Source: Chromohalobacter canadensis
GTDB taxonomy: Bacteria; Pseudomonadota; Gammaproteobacteria; Pseudomonadales; Halomonadaceae
Assembly: GCF_034479555.1 (NCBI RefSeq)
Contig: NZ_CP140151.1
Span: forward strand, 3,472,001 to 3,536,000
Direction of reading: 5' to 3'
DNA: 64,000 nt
The position numbers and the translations under genes are program-made. This document shows, piece after piece, positions 1 to 10,697 of this stretch; positions within the stretch are counted from its first letter, which is position 1; each line of letters opens with the position of its first letter. The notes beneath the pieces are model-generated. The model searched no databases. It was not told where the DNA came from and saw nothing but the letters and a program-made list of their open reading frames with translations.

Positions 1-1
1 T

Positions 2-850
2 CTGCTTGACCATAAGATGCCGCTGATAGGTGCGCTCACCGGCAGCGGCATCTTGCGTCAGTCCCCGCCGGATCGCTATGTCTTCAACTATCGCGCGAGT
101 TATGCCCAGGAAACCGCGACGATGATCGAGGGCTTGCTGATGGCCGGCATCGCGCCCGAGGAAATCGCCTTCTTTACTCAGGCCGACGGTTACGGCGATG
201 CCGGTTACCAAGGCGCGCTGCGCTCGTTGGCCAATCATGGTTATTCCCACCCCGAACGCTTGGCGCATGGACGCTACACGCGCGGCACGCGCAATGTGCA
301 TCGCGGGCTCGCCACTGTCTTGCAGGCACCCGTGACGCCTAAAGCAGTGATCATCGTGGGCACCTACGGGCCGGCGGCGGATTTCATCCGCGAAGCCCGC
401 AAGGACCTGCCCGATGCGTTGTTTCTCAATGTCTCCTTCGTGGGTAGCCAGGCGCTGCTCGATGAACTGGGCAACGCCGCCGAAGGCGTGATCGTGACCC
501 AGGTAGTGCCACCCCATACCTCGGATCTGCCGGGTGTCGAGGCGTATCGCGCCGCCTTGCAGGCCAATGGCGCCGACAGCGACGGCGATTTCGTGTCGCT
601 GGAGGGCTATCTGGCGGCGTCGCTGTTCATCAAAGGGCTTGAAGCGGCCGGCACCGATCCCGACCGCGAGGCGCTCGTCGATGGCCTGGAAGGTTTGGGC
701 GACATCGATCTTGGCATTGGCAAGCCACTGACGTTGGGTTCCAAGGATCATCAAGCGAGCAATGCCGTGTGGGCCACGCGTATTCACGACGGCCAATTCG
801 AGTTGGTCGATTGGTTCACCCTGCTCGATGATGGCGCGGCCAAGGAGTAA
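2..850 (+). CDS. ABC-type amino-acid/amide-like periplasmic binding protein, 3' part
   Basis: This is the C-terminal part of a periplasmic ligand-binding protein of the LivJ/LivK-like (type 1 fold) family, which captures small solutes for an ABC importer or for a chemoreceptor. The frame is already open at base 2, before the first ATG at 17, so signal peptide and N-terminal lobe lie outside the window. Family-like features are the stretch around VGTYGPAADFIREAR, the FVGSQALLDELG strand and the SLEGYLAASLFIKGLEAAG helix of the second lobe. The stop codon is four bases before the chemoreceptor start, so the two are probably co-transcribed and may act as a sensing pair. The ligand cannot be read from sequence. 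Confidence 0.8.
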   Translation: MLDHKMPLIGALTGSGILRQSPPDRYVFNYRASYAQETATMIEGLLMAGIAPEEIAFFTQADGYGDAGYQGALRSLANHGYSHPERLAHGRYTRGTRNVHRGLATVLQAPVTPKAVIIVGTYGPAADFIREARKDLPDALFLNVSFVGSQALLDELGNAAEGVIVTQVVPPHTSDLPGVEAYRAALQANGADSDGDFVSLEGYLAASLFIKGLEAAGTDPDREALVDGLEGLGDIDLGIGKPLTLGSKDHQASNAVWATRIHDGQFELVDWFTLLDDGAAKE

Positions 851-854
851 CCCC

Positions 855-2975
855 ATGAAAAAGAGTTTGAGCCTACGGGCGATGTTGATCGGGTTGTTCG
901 TGGCCGCGGTGCTGGGGGCGTTGATTCCCGCGGCGGCAGGGTTTTTGTCCAACCAGCGGTTGATCGAGGCGCAGAGCCTGTTTACCGATGAAATACTGCC
1001 GCAGCAGGCGGCCAGTGGTGACATGAGCGATGCGTTGACGCGTTATCGTCAACGCCAGTCGGGTCTGCTTGCCGCCGACAGCGAGGCTGCCTTCGATGAC
1101 GTCATTGACCAGGCCGAGGCCGATGAAGCCTTCACGGCGGGGCGTGACAGGCTCGCTGCATTGATCGGCGACGATAACCAGGCGTTGTTCGAGACACTGG
1201 AAAGTGATTACGCCGACTTGCGCCAGGCCGATACCGCGCTGGAAGAAGTGCGCCGCGAGGACGTAGCGCTGACCGCTTCCATGCGCGCGCGTATCGACGA
1301 GATGCAGGACAAGATCGGCGAAGTATTGACCGACGCCGAATCGATGGCGGGACGTGCGACCCTCGAGGACGTACGTGAGCAACGCGCCCTGATCGGACGC
1401 GTCCAGTCGATGCAGGACGATGGGATGTCGATGGTGCCGATGTCGATGCTCGATACGCTGACGGAACAGCGTGCCAACATCGCTGGGCTCAGCAGCGACG
1501 TGCAGATGCTGGTGGCACAACTGGCCGATCAGGGGCGGCAACTGATGCAGGTCGACAGCCACGATGCGTTGGTCGATCTGCGCTATAACCAGATCGCTCA
1601 GCAGATTTCGCGGATTCAACAGGCGTTGGCGAGTATCGAGGGCGCGGTAGGGGCGACGCCGGCCCAGCAGGAAAGTGCCGGTCAGTTGGAAGATGTCGTG
1701 ACCGAACTCAATGAATTGATGCTGACGAGCGACAACGCCGTTTATGCATTGCGCGATCGTCAGCTTGGCTTGCGCGAGCGCTCTCAACAGGCCTTGGCTG
1801 GCGTTTCCCAGGCGATGGACGGCATGGGCGAGAGCCTGGAGCGCGTCGAAGCCTATGCTGCCGAGCGCGCCGATGACGCCGCCAACCAAGCCGCCGCGAC
1901 CGCGCAGGCCGGTCGCGTATTGCAGCTCGTTGTGTTGTTGATCGTGATCGTGATTCTGGCGGCGGTGGGCTGGCGCGTGATGACACGCGTGCTCAAGCCC
2001 ATCGGTGAAATGCGTCGCCAGATGGAAAGCATCAGCGGCGCCGCGGGGCAGACCGGTGACCTGTCGATGCGCCTTAAGGTGCGCCACGGCGATGAAATCG
2101 GGCATACCGCGCAGGCCTTCAACCAGATGATGGTAACCTTCGAGCGGCTGATTGCGCAGGTTCGCGACGGGGCCGAGTCGGTGGCGTCCAGCAGCCGTCA
2201 GATCGCCTCGGGCAATCAGGACCTGGCGCAACGTACCGATGAGCAGTCCTCGTCACTGGCCGAAACGGCGGCGAGTCTCGAGGAAATCACCGCGACCGTG
2301 AAGCAAACCGCCGACTATGCTCACCAGGCGCGCGACATGAGCCACGGGGTCGGTCAGCGCGCCCGTGAAGCGGGCGACGTGGGAGATCGGACGCATACCG
2401 CGATGCAGGAGATTCGCGAGTCCAGCGACAAGATTTCCACGATCGTCGAGGCGATCGATTCCATTGCCTTCCAGACCAATCTGCTGGCCTTGAATGCCTC
2501 AGTGGAAGCGGCCCGCGCTGGCGAGCACGGCCGTGGTTTCGCCGTCGTCGCCGACGAGGTACGCCGTCTTGCCAGCCGCAGTGCCGATGAAGCCGAGCAG
2601 ATTCGCCACCTGGTCAAGGACAGCGTGGCCAAGGTCGGCGAGGGCGCAAATCTGGTCGAAGAGACGGGGGGACATCTGCGCGAGATCGTCGATAGCGTCG
2701 ATAAGGTATCGCAGTTCGTCTCCGAAATCGCCGAAGCCACGCAAGAGCAATCGACGGGGATCGACCAGATCAACCAGGCGATTGCCCAGCTCGACCAGGT
2801 GACCCAGCAGAATGCCTCACTGGTTCAGGATGGCTCCTCGGCCAGTATGTCGCTGGATGAACGGGCCAACGACATGCATGTGCTGGTGGGACGCTTCAAG
2901 GTGAGCAATGCGGCTTACGAGGAAGACGACGACACGGACGACAGCGCCTCGCCCAAGGCGTTACCCGCAACGTGA
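855..2975 (+). CDS. Methyl-accepting chemotaxis protein
   Basis: Membrane chemoreceptor of 706 residues that passes ligand signals to CheA/CheW. The order is an N-terminal transmembrane helix (about 9-31), a long helical periplasmic region (about 32-350), a second transmembrane helix (about 354-376), a HAMP linker (about 377-430) and the cytoplasmic coiled coil. The conserved hairpin tip is present (FQTNLLALNASVEAARAGE, about 534-560). The ATG at 855 was chosen over an in-frame ATG at 762 because the earlier one lies inside the binding-protein gene and because MKKSLSLRAML begins a normal signal anchor. No NWETF-type CheR/CheB tether is seen at the C terminus. The preceding binding protein is the likely ligand carrier. 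Confidence 0.93.
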   Translation: MKKSLSLRAMLIGLFVAAVLGALIPAAAGFLSNQRLIEAQSLFTDEILPQQAASGDMSDALTRYRQRQSGLLAADSEAAFDDVIDQAEADEAFTAGRDRLAALIGDDNQALFETLESDYADLRQADTALEEVRREDVALTASMRARIDEMQDKIGEVLTDAESMAGRATLEDVREQRALIGRVQSMQDDGMSMVPMSMLDTLTEQRANIAGLSSDVQMLVAQLADQGRQLMQVDSHDALVDLRYNQIAQQISRIQQALASIEGAVGATPAQQESAGQLEDVVTELNELMLTSDNAVYALRDRQLGLRERSQQALAGVSQAMDGMGESLERVEAYAAERADDAANQAAATAQAGRVLQLVVLLIVIVILAAVGWRVMTRVLKPIGEMRRQMESISGAAGQTGDLSMRLKVRHGDEIGHTAQAFNQMMVTFERLIAQVRDGAESVASSSRQIASGNQDLAQRTDEQSSSLAETAASLEEITATVKQTADYAHQARDMSHGVGQRAREAGDVGDRTHTAMQEIRESSDKISTIVEAIDSIAFQTNLLALNASVEAARAGEHGRGFAVVADEVRRLASRSADEAEQIRHLVKDSVAKVGEGANLVEETGGHLREIVDSVDKVSQFVSEIAEATQEQSTGIDQINQAIAQLDQVTQQNASLVQDGSSASMSLDERANDMHVLVGRFKVSNAAYEEDDDTDDSASPKALPAT

Positions 2976-2984
2976 TCGTAGCTT

Positions 2985-3047
2985 GCCAGCCCCGTCCGGG
3001 CTGGCATGAAAAACGCCTTCACTGCCTAGAGCGGTGAAGGCGTTTTT
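2985..3047 (+). terminator. Tandem hairpins after the chemoreceptor gene
   Basis: Two stem-loops follow the stop codon. The first pairs GCCAGCCC (2985-2992) with GGGCTGGC (2998-3005). The second pairs 3009-3022 with 3034-3047, 14 bp ending in five T, a good Rho-independent terminator. Confidence 0.8.
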
Positions 3048-3060
3048 GGTGGTACCGAAG

Positions 3061-3096
3061 AACACTGATGCCCCGACATCCGCGCCATCAGTGTTT
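3061..3096. other. Third stem-loop and 3048-3371 gene-free stretch
   Basis: AACACTGATG (3061-3070) pairs perfectly with CATCAGTGTT (3087-3096) and is followed by TTG. It may be a further terminator or an RNA structure. The rest of the 324-base gap holds the promoter region of the symporter. A spaced inverted repeat, TGTCTCA (3243-3249) with TGAGACA (3276-3282), is the only other pattern seen. Confidence 0.45.
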
Positions 3097-3371
3097 TGAA
3101 AGGTGCTCTTAATGCTTGCATTCATCAGGCCGAACCGTGCTTCCTGGCATAGCGCGATGCATAGAATACGGCCTCACGTTATGTTAACTGCGGCGTTCAT
3201 CAGATTGATTTGAGAGTCGATACTACTGGCATGTCAAAGAAATGTCTCAATTTATCGTACATTTAGTTTTTAATGTGAGACAAATGGTTAATGGTGTCGG
3301 TTACTTGACTCGTTAGACTGGCTATCAGCTCCATCGCGAGTACTTGCCTGCGTCCACAAAAAGGACAATTC

Positions 3372-4964
<1,593 letters not shown>

Positions 4965-4992
4965 GGCCTCATCCCAGCGTTGACCCCTCAAT

Positions 4993-5025
4993 GACAATGC
5001 CCAGGCACTTGGCCTGGGCATTGTC
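4993..5025 (+). terminator. Hairpin between symporter and GH42 gene
   Basis: A perfect 14-bp stem (4993-5006 with 5012-5025) with loop ACTTG lies between convergent genes and can serve both strands. The T-tract is weak on either side. Confidence 0.7.
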
Positions 5026-5058
5026 GTTACGCTTTTGGCATACGCTAGAGTAAGCGAC

Positions 5059-7041
5059 TTACGCGTCGCGCCAGATGCTTACCCCTGCCGAGGGCAGTCG
5101 CGTGGCGCCCACAAGGTAGCCATCGCTTGGTACCAGGCTCTCGGGCAGTCGACGCGCCTCGGGCGCATAATTGAAGGCGAAGCAGAGCGGTCCGCGACGC
5201 CGTAGCCGAACGCCACTCGGCATCGGGTTGACGGCTATACCCACCTTGCGACATTCGCCCTCGAATAGTGCGACCATGCTGTCCTCATTCAGCCAACCTG
5301 TCAGATAGGTCACCGAGTGATGCTCGGTGACGGCGGGCTCACCATCATCGAAGACGCTGATGATCTTGGCTTGCTGACGCTCCGAGTCGAGCAGGTCCCG
5401 CCATCGAAGGGCATGACCTCTATGGCCGTTTGCCAGGGTAAGTGCTGGCTCTGCACCAGGACACAGGCCATCGACACGATCCACCGTTACGCCGGTCAGC
5501 CCTGTCAGTGCACCGGGTGACAGCTGTTCGGGGACACGAAAGTCCACCGTTCTCGAGCCGGAGCGCGCACCGATGATGATGCGGCTACCACTATCACGTG
5601 CTTCTTCCAGCCGCTTCGCCAAGGCATCATCGGCGATCACCTGGCAAGGCAGTGCGATCAGTGAATAGCCTTTTAAGTCGTCTTGTGAAGAGACGATATC
5701 CACATCCAGGCCGAGTCGCCGTAGTGCGCTGTACCAGAGCAGATGAAGCTCGAGAGCGTCGAAATGCTCGGCATGTGGCTGAATCTGGCAGGCCCAGATG
5801 GCCGTGTAGTCGAACATCAATGCGACCGGGGACTGCGTGCTGGCGGCTAGGTCAGGTGCGGCATCTGCCATTACGTTGATTTCGTCGCGCACCGCAATGA
5901 CTTCCTGCCAAGCTGCGGCCTGACTGCCGTCGGGCCGTAGAAGGCCGGCGTGCATTTGTTCCTGCGCGAAGGGCGCTTGTCGCCACCGGAAGTAGGAGAC
6001 CAGTTCGGCTCCATGGGCAAAGGCTTCATGGCTCCAAAGTCGCACCATTCCATCGAGTGGCGCGGCATTGCTTAGCGCCCAGTTGACCGGCCCCGGCTGC
6101 TGCTCCATGACCCACCAGCGACCTTTGCACATGGCGCGGTAGAGATCGTGATGGAAGCCGGCAAAGTCCGGATGGCCCTGTTGCCTGTAGAAGGCCTTGG
6201 TCGAATCATCGTGGGCACCCCGCTCGAGGAAGCCGAGGGGATAGCTATCCCAACTGGCGATATCGAGATCCTTGGATACGTCGAAATGGTCGAACTCGGT
6301 AAAGAGGCCCATGAAGTTGTGCACGATATCAACGTTCACGCCCGCCGCGCGAAGTGTATTGACCTGCAGACGATTGTATTCCGCTACCATATCGGAGCAG
6401 AAACGGCGGTAATCGAGCACAATAGCCGGGTGCGGCTCAGTGACGGTTCCCACCGGGGCCTCGACCTGGTCGAAAGCCGTGACCTCCATGCTCCAGAATA
6501 CTGTGCCCCAGGCGTCGTTGAGCGCATCGACGGTGCCATAACGGGCTTCGAGCCACTCTGGAAAACGTGAGCGAGCAGCAGCCGAGTAGCTGAGGATGGT
6601 GTCATGGCAGCCGTATTCATTGTCGGTCTGCCAAGCCGTGATAGCAGGGTTGCCTGCGTAGCGCTCAGCCATCAGGCGCACGATGCGCTCACTAAGCTCC
6701 CGGTAGACCGGTGAGGCGAAACAATAGTGCCGACGAGATCCGAAGCCGCGGACGTCGCCGTTTTCATCGACGGCGAGAATCTCTGGGTGCGCATCTACCA
6801 GCCACTTCGGAGGCGTGGCAGTTGGTGTGCCCATAACGATCTTAAGGCCAGCGCTTGCTAGCACCTCCACGGCATCGTCCAGCCAGGTAAAGTCCAATTG
6901 ACCCGGGCGGGGTTCCAGCCGACTCCAGGCAAATTCACCAATGCGCACGGTACTTATGCCCGCGGCGAGCATGTCTCGTGTATCTTGTGCCCAGCGCTCG
7001 CGGGGCCAATGCTCGGGGTAATAGCAAACGCCTAGCTGCAT
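5059..7041 (-). CDS. Beta-galactosidase, GH42 family
   Basis: Glycoside hydrolase of 660 residues, normal length for GH42, cleaving terminal beta-D-galactosyl residues. The N-terminal barrel starts with GVCYYPEHWP and has the family motif TDNEYGCH, with Glu142 as predicted acid/base, and VMEQQPGPVNW with Glu313 as predicted nucleophile. A trimerisation-like domain and a small C-terminal beta domain follow. No signal peptide is visible, so the enzyme is probably cytoplasmic and acts on imported small galactosides. It lies 70 bases downstream of the alpha-galactosidase gene in the same direction, probably in one operon. Confidence 0.93.
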   Translation of the reverse strand: MQLGVCYYPEHWPRERWAQDTRDMLAAGISTVRIGEFAWSRLEPRPGQLDFTWLDDAVEVLASAGLKIVMGTPTATPPKWLVDAHPEILAVDENGDVRGFGSRRHYCFASPVYRELSERIVRLMAERYAGNPAITAWQTDNEYGCHDTILSYSAAARSRFPEWLEARYGTVDALNDAWGTVFWSMEVTAFDQVEAPVGTVTEPHPAIVLDYRRFCSDMVAEYNRLQVNTLRAAGVNVDIVHNFMGLFTEFDHFDVSKDLDIASWDSYPLGFLERGAHDDSTKAFYRQQGHPDFAGFHHDLYRAMCKGRWWVMEQQPGPVNWALSNAAPLDGMVRLWSHEAFAHGAELVSYFRWRQAPFAQEQMHAGLLRPDGSQAAAWQEVIAVRDEINVMADAAPDLAASTQSPVALMFDYTAIWACQIQPHAEHFDALELHLLWYSALRRLGLDVDIVSSQDDLKGYSLIALPCQVIADDALAKRLEEARDSGSRIIIGARSGSRTVDFRVPEQLSPGALTGLTGVTVDRVDGLCPGAEPALTLANGHRGHALRWRDLLDSERQQAKIISVFDDGEPAVTEHHSVTYLTGWLNEDSMVALFEGECRKVGIAVNPMPSGVRLRRRGPLCFAFNYAPEARRLPESLVPSDGYLVGATRLPSAGVSIWRDA

Positions 7042-7110
7042 GACGTTACTCCTTAGTTATAAATGGGCGGTTACATAAGAAAGTCTGTTGGTTCAGGTAG
7101 TTGTCTTGGC

Positions 7111-9318
7111 CTAGTCGCAGGCCCGCAGGTGCAGCAGCAAGGCCTGGTCGGGGTCAAGCACCGGCAGGGCCAGCCCGAGCATCATCAACTGCTCGCCACT
7201 CGCTTCCAGTGTTTCCCCTTGGTTGAGCTGGGCATCGATCCAGGCCGGCAGGGCCTTCATGCGCCGCTCGGGGTGTTCGGGGAGCTTGAGCAGTTCGACC
7301 CGGTAGCGCCGCGTTGGGTCGAGTCCCGCCAGTGGCTGAGATGCCGGCAAGGCGTGGCGTGGCATGGCGAGCTGGCTGACGTTGAAGAGCGCCTCATCAC
7401 CGGCGGGGCTAACCACGCCATGCGCCTGCTGGTGCGGGTCGAGGCAATCCAGGCGCCAGCTAATGCCACCATGCAGCAGGCCGCGCAGTGCCTTGTAGCG
7501 CTCGGTCCAGCCTCTCAACACGGCGCGTTCGTCGTGGTCGAGCCGACTGACATCCAGCTCAAGCCCTAGGTGCCCGAACAGGGCGGTGCTGGCACGGAAG
7601 GCCAGGCTGGTGCGGCGTGAAGTGGTATGAGCATGCGCGGGCCCGATGTGGTCGCCCAACAGCTCCGGTGGCAAGAAGCGCCCGGCGCCGCGCTGGATAT
7701 GCACGCGCTCGTGAGGGTCGTTGCAGTCCGAGGTCCAGACCCGATGGGTGTGGCGCAGGATGCCATGATCGGTGCGGGCACCGCCCGAGGCGCAGCTCTC
7801 GATCTCGACCTCGGGATGCGCGGCGCGCAGCCGGGCCAGCAGGGCATAGAGCGCCTCGACCTGGGTATGAGCCGCCGGGCGACCGGCGTGCTCGCCGGTC
7901 TGGCTGGCCGCATGGGTCAGGTCGCGGTTCATGTCCCACTTGAGATAGCGGATAGGATACTCGGCGAGCAACGCATGGAGGCGCGCGAACAGGTAGTCGC
8001 CGACCTCGGGACGCGTCAGATCCAGTACGCACTGGTAGCGGCCCAGCGGCTGGTCGCGGCCGGGCAGGCCGAGGATCCAATCCGGGTGGCGGCGATAGAG
8101 CTCGCTGTCCGGGTTGACAATCTCGGGTTCGACCCACAGGCCGAACTCCATGCCTTGGGCGTGGACCGCCGCGATCAGCGGATCGAGGCCGTTGGGGTAC
8201 TTGTCCTCGTCGAGATACCAATCGCCCAGGGCGGCACGCTCTCCGTCGCGACCGACGAACCAGCCGTCATCCAGCACGAAGCGTTCCGCACCCACGTCCC
8301 CAGCGGCCACCACCAGCTCATCGAGACGGGCGGCGTCGTGGTCGAAGTAGAGCGCTTCCCAGGTGTTGACGTGCACCGGGCGCGGCTTGTGCGATTGCGG
8401 CCAGTCGAGGCGTGCGCGCAGGGCGGCATGCTGGCGCTGACTGGCGCTGTTGATGCCGCTGTCGGACCAGGCCAGCACCACCTCCGGGGTGGTGATCGAT
8501 TCGCCGGCCGCCAGGGTCTGTTCGCCCGGCAGCAGCAGGGCGCCCAGCTGCAGCTGGGTGCTGCCGTCGAACTGACGCTCGACCAGCACGCGATGGTTGC
8601 CGCTCCAGGCCAGGTGGGCGCTGATGACCTCGCCACGCTGCTCGCTGAACCCCCGAGTGCCGACGATCACCGACGGTACACGCTGGTGCGAGCCGCGGCC
8701 GCGGCGGTTTTCCAGGGCGAACATGCCCTCGCCGATGGCATGACGGGTCTCGGTGAATTCCTGCACCCAGCGGCCGCCGAAGGTCAGGCATTCCTCGTAG
8801 CGCACCGGCAGCGGCAGGCAGGCGGCGGCCAGCCACTCGAGGCGATAGGGGCGGCTGGCCTGGTTGCTCAGAGTGGTCTGCTGGCGCAGCACACCCTCGG
8901 CGGTCAGCTGAAGCGAGAGGCGCACCTCCAACTGGCTGAGCTCGTCGCGCAGGGTCAGATGGGCGTGGGCGGCCTGCGCATCGTGGCGACAGCCGACGTC
9001 GGCCAGCTGTAGGTCGCTGAGCCAGTCCTGGCCGTCGCGATCGCCACTCAATGCCGGCTGGCCAGCGAAACCGCTTCCTGCGTCATTGAAGAGCGTATTG
9101 GGCGGCAGTTGGTCGAGGCTCGCTTGGGGAGTCGCGGCACTGGCCATCAGTCGCTGTGTCGCGGGATCGACCGCCAGCGTATGCCCGAAATGCGCGATGC
9201 GCGGCCTGTCCTGGTCAAGGTCTAGCTGCAGCTGAACGCCGGCGGCGGTCAGGGTCAGCCACCGCGCCTCCTGCAGGTGCTGGCTGTGAGGCGCTGAGGT
9301 CGAATCGGTGGTGGTCAT
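7111..9318 (-). CDS. Alpha-galactosidase, GH36 family
   Basis: Cytoplasmic glycoside hydrolase of 735 residues that removes terminal alpha-galactosyl units (melibiose or raffinose type substrates, or floridoside). It has the GH36 layout: an N-terminal beta-sandwich, the central barrel and a C-terminal beta domain. Key motifs are FVLDDGWF, KWDMNRD (Asp462, predicted nucleophile), ESCASGGAR and WTSDCNDP (Asp531, predicted acid/base). The spacing of the two aspartates fits characterised GH36 enzymes. Codon use is more strongly GC-biased than in the neighbouring symporter. With the GH42 enzyme it allows use of both alpha- and beta-linked galactosides. Confidence 0.93.
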   Translation of the reverse strand: MTTTDSTSAPHSQHLQEARWLTLTAAGVQLQLDLDQDRPRIAHFGHTLAVDPATQRLMASAATPQASLDQLPPNTLFNDAGSGFAGQPALSGDRDGQDWLSDLQLADVGCRHDAQAAHAHLTLRDELSQLEVRLSLQLTAEGVLRQQTTLSNQASRPYRLEWLAAACLPLPVRYEECLTFGGRWVQEFTETRHAIGEGMFALENRRGRGSHQRVPSVIVGTRGFSEQRGEVISAHLAWSGNHRVLVERQFDGSTQLQLGALLLPGEQTLAAGESITTPEVVLAWSDSGINSASQRQHAALRARLDWPQSHKPRPVHVNTWEALYFDHDAARLDELVVAAGDVGAERFVLDDGWFVGRDGERAALGDWYLDEDKYPNGLDPLIAAVHAQGMEFGLWVEPEIVNPDSELYRRHPDWILGLPGRDQPLGRYQCVLDLTRPEVGDYLFARLHALLAEYPIRYLKWDMNRDLTHAASQTGEHAGRPAAHTQVEALYALLARLRAAHPEVEIESCASGGARTDHGILRHTHRVWTSDCNDPHERVHIQRGAGRFLPPELLGDHIGPAHAHTTSRRTSLAFRASTALFGHLGLELDVSRLDHDERAVLRGWTERYKALRGLLHGGISWRLDCLDPHQQAHGVVSPAGDEALFNVSQLAMPRHALPASQPLAGLDPTRRYRVELLKLPEHPERRMKALPAWIDAQLNQGETLEASGEQLMMLGLALPVLDPDQALLLHLRACD

Positions 9319-9383
9319 GCGTTCACTCTCTCGGGCTTGAGTCCTGCGTCGGTCTCTTCATAGGAAGCCTTCGACCAGTGCTC

Positions 9384-9422
9384 TGGTATTACTTGGACAA
9401 GATTCACTCAAGGTTCAAGTAA
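9384..9422 (-). promoter_or_regulatory. Inverted repeat upstream of the GH36 gene, candidate operator
   Basis: TTACTTGGAC (9389-9398) and GTTCAAGTAA (9413-9422) form an inverted repeat with one mismatch and a 14-base spacer, 70-100 bases upstream of the alpha-galactosidase start. It overlaps the sequence TGGTATT.ACTTGGA, whose parts recur at 10504-10519 upstream of the adjacent regulator gene. A target for that regulator is an inference. The rest of the 9319-9649 gap shows no gene. Confidence 0.45.
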
Positions 9423-9649
9423 GCATCATTCGACCACCGATACGCCCCAGCCATAGCAGTCAGCATCGGCCTGGAGAGACTGGCAGCGCGGCAGTATCCG
9501 CCGGGACTTGAGTAGTGTGATTTCATGCGTTGGATCCTTTAGATGGAGGAAATGTCGGTGCCTCCTCCGGTCTCGGTGTCGGATAGTGCGTAGAGGCGAC
9601 ATCCTGAGAGCGGTATTTGTCAGCTGACGTTTAGTTATGCGCCAAGGCT

Positions 9650-10417
9650 TCATCGTCGGAGAGCTTGGTTTGGGCGCCTGAGTTTGCGCGCCCCGTTGTC
9701 GACGCCGAGATCGGAGGCGGTGCGCTCCAGGACTCGCTCGGTGGCCATTCGGGCTGCGTCCGGCTGGCGCATGCGAATGGCCTCAAGTACTTGGCGATGG
9801 CGCTCTAGGCTGTCGTCCAGTGAGTTCACCTGATGATGAGAATGATGGATTAGTGCCACGATCGAGGGTCGCAATAACAGCCCCATCTGCCTCCACACGA
9901 GGTTGTGACTGGCACGATAGATGGCGTCATGAAAGGCTACGTCGTATTCGGTGTGCACCTCGCGCCTTGCCGGATCGTCCGCATTCGCCCACATGCCGTC
10001 GAAGGCTGTTTCGATGCGTGCCAAGTCTTGTGCAGTCGCATTCAGGGCTGATAATTCACTAATAAAAGGTTCGGCGGATAAACGAAATGCGAAGACCTCG
10101 TTAACCAATTGGGGATGAGGTGACTCCAGTTCCGACATCCATTCGCTCATCTGCGGATCAAGCAGATGCCACTCCTCGATATCGCGCACCACTGTACCGC
10201 GCCCGGCGGTGCGTTCGATCAAACCACTATTGCTGAGTTCGGCAAGAGCATTTCGCACCCGATTGCGGCTAGCCGCGAAGTGCTCGCACAAGTCGATTTC
10301 ACGCGGAAATGTCTCACCGCTGACCCACTCACCCGCCAAGATTGCATGTGCTAGCACGTTAGCCAAGGCCTTAGCCCCACCGGCATTTGGGGGAATCGGA
10401 AGGCGTGTTAGCGTCAT
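9650..10417 (-). CDS. FadR-subfamily GntR transcriptional regulator of the galactoside locus
   Basis: DNA-binding regulator of 255 residues with an N-terminal winged helix (about 14-80; FPREIDLCEHFAASRNRVRNALAELSNSGLI is shared with the family in pattern) and a C-terminal FCD effector domain (about 105-235) with the usual metal-site segment DVAFHDAIYRASHN. FCD regulators commonly bind sugar acids or other carboxylates and repress neighbouring catabolic genes. The gene precedes the galactosidase genes on the same strand, so control of them and perhaps of the symporter is likely. Use of a FadR-type protein for galactosidase genes is less usual than LacI, AraC or ROK types. Confidence 0.85.
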   Translation of the reverse strand: MTLTRLPIPPNAGGAKALANVLAHAILAGEWVSGETFPREIDLCEHFAASRNRVRNALAELSNSGLIERTAGRGTVVRDIEEWHLLDPQMSEWMSELESPHPQLVNEVFAFRLSAEPFISELSALNATAQDLARIETAFDGMWANADDPARREVHTEYDVAFHDAIYRASHNLVWRQMGLLLRPSIVALIHHSHHQVNSLDDSLERHRQVLEAIRMRQPDAARMATERVLERTASDLGVDNGARKLRRPNQALRR

Positions 10418-10502
10418 CGTGATGGTCTCTAAAATGTATGATATTAATGTATATAATGTCTGATGTTTATTCCAACCACATATTCTCCATTATGACTAGA
10501 CA

Positions 10503-10519
10503 TTGGTATTATACTTGGA
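10503..10519 (-). promoter_or_regulatory. Candidate regulator-binding site upstream of the FadR-type gene
   Basis: TTGGTATT at 10503-10510 and ACTTGGA at 10513-10519 repeat the elements at 9384-9397 (TGGTATT then ACTTGGA) with two extra bases between them. TTGGTAT is a typical half-site of FadR-subfamily operators. The surrounding 10430-10520 is AT-rich and likely contains the promoter of the regulator gene, suggesting autoregulation. Confidence 0.4.
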
Positions 10520-10636
10520 GTGCTAAAAAACTAGATGTGCTGCATCAATGCAAACTGAGGGCTTTCAAAAAACAGCTTGCGCTTTATCTCAGTCTTGAGG
10601 GGAGGCCTTAACGACTTGCCAAGCGACGGATAAACG

Positions 10637-10679
10637 ACGGCCCCACTGCCAAGGCGTATTGCCAAGACAGTGGGGCCGT
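10637..10679 (-). terminator. Hairpin after the lactonase gene
   Basis: ACGGCCCCACTG (10637-10648) pairs with CAGTGGGGCCGT (10668-10679) across a 19-base loop, just downstream of the xylonolactonase gene read on the minus strand. Confidence 0.65.
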
Positions 10680-10697
10680 TTGTCTTCTAGAGATGGG

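Noticed and set aside
873..2231. Open minus-strand frame of 452 codons
   Set aside because: Antisense to the chemoreceptor gene; no domain or ribosome site seen.
7627..9012. Open plus-strand frame of 461 codons
   Set aside because: Antisense to the GH36 gene, whose catalytic motifs are intact.
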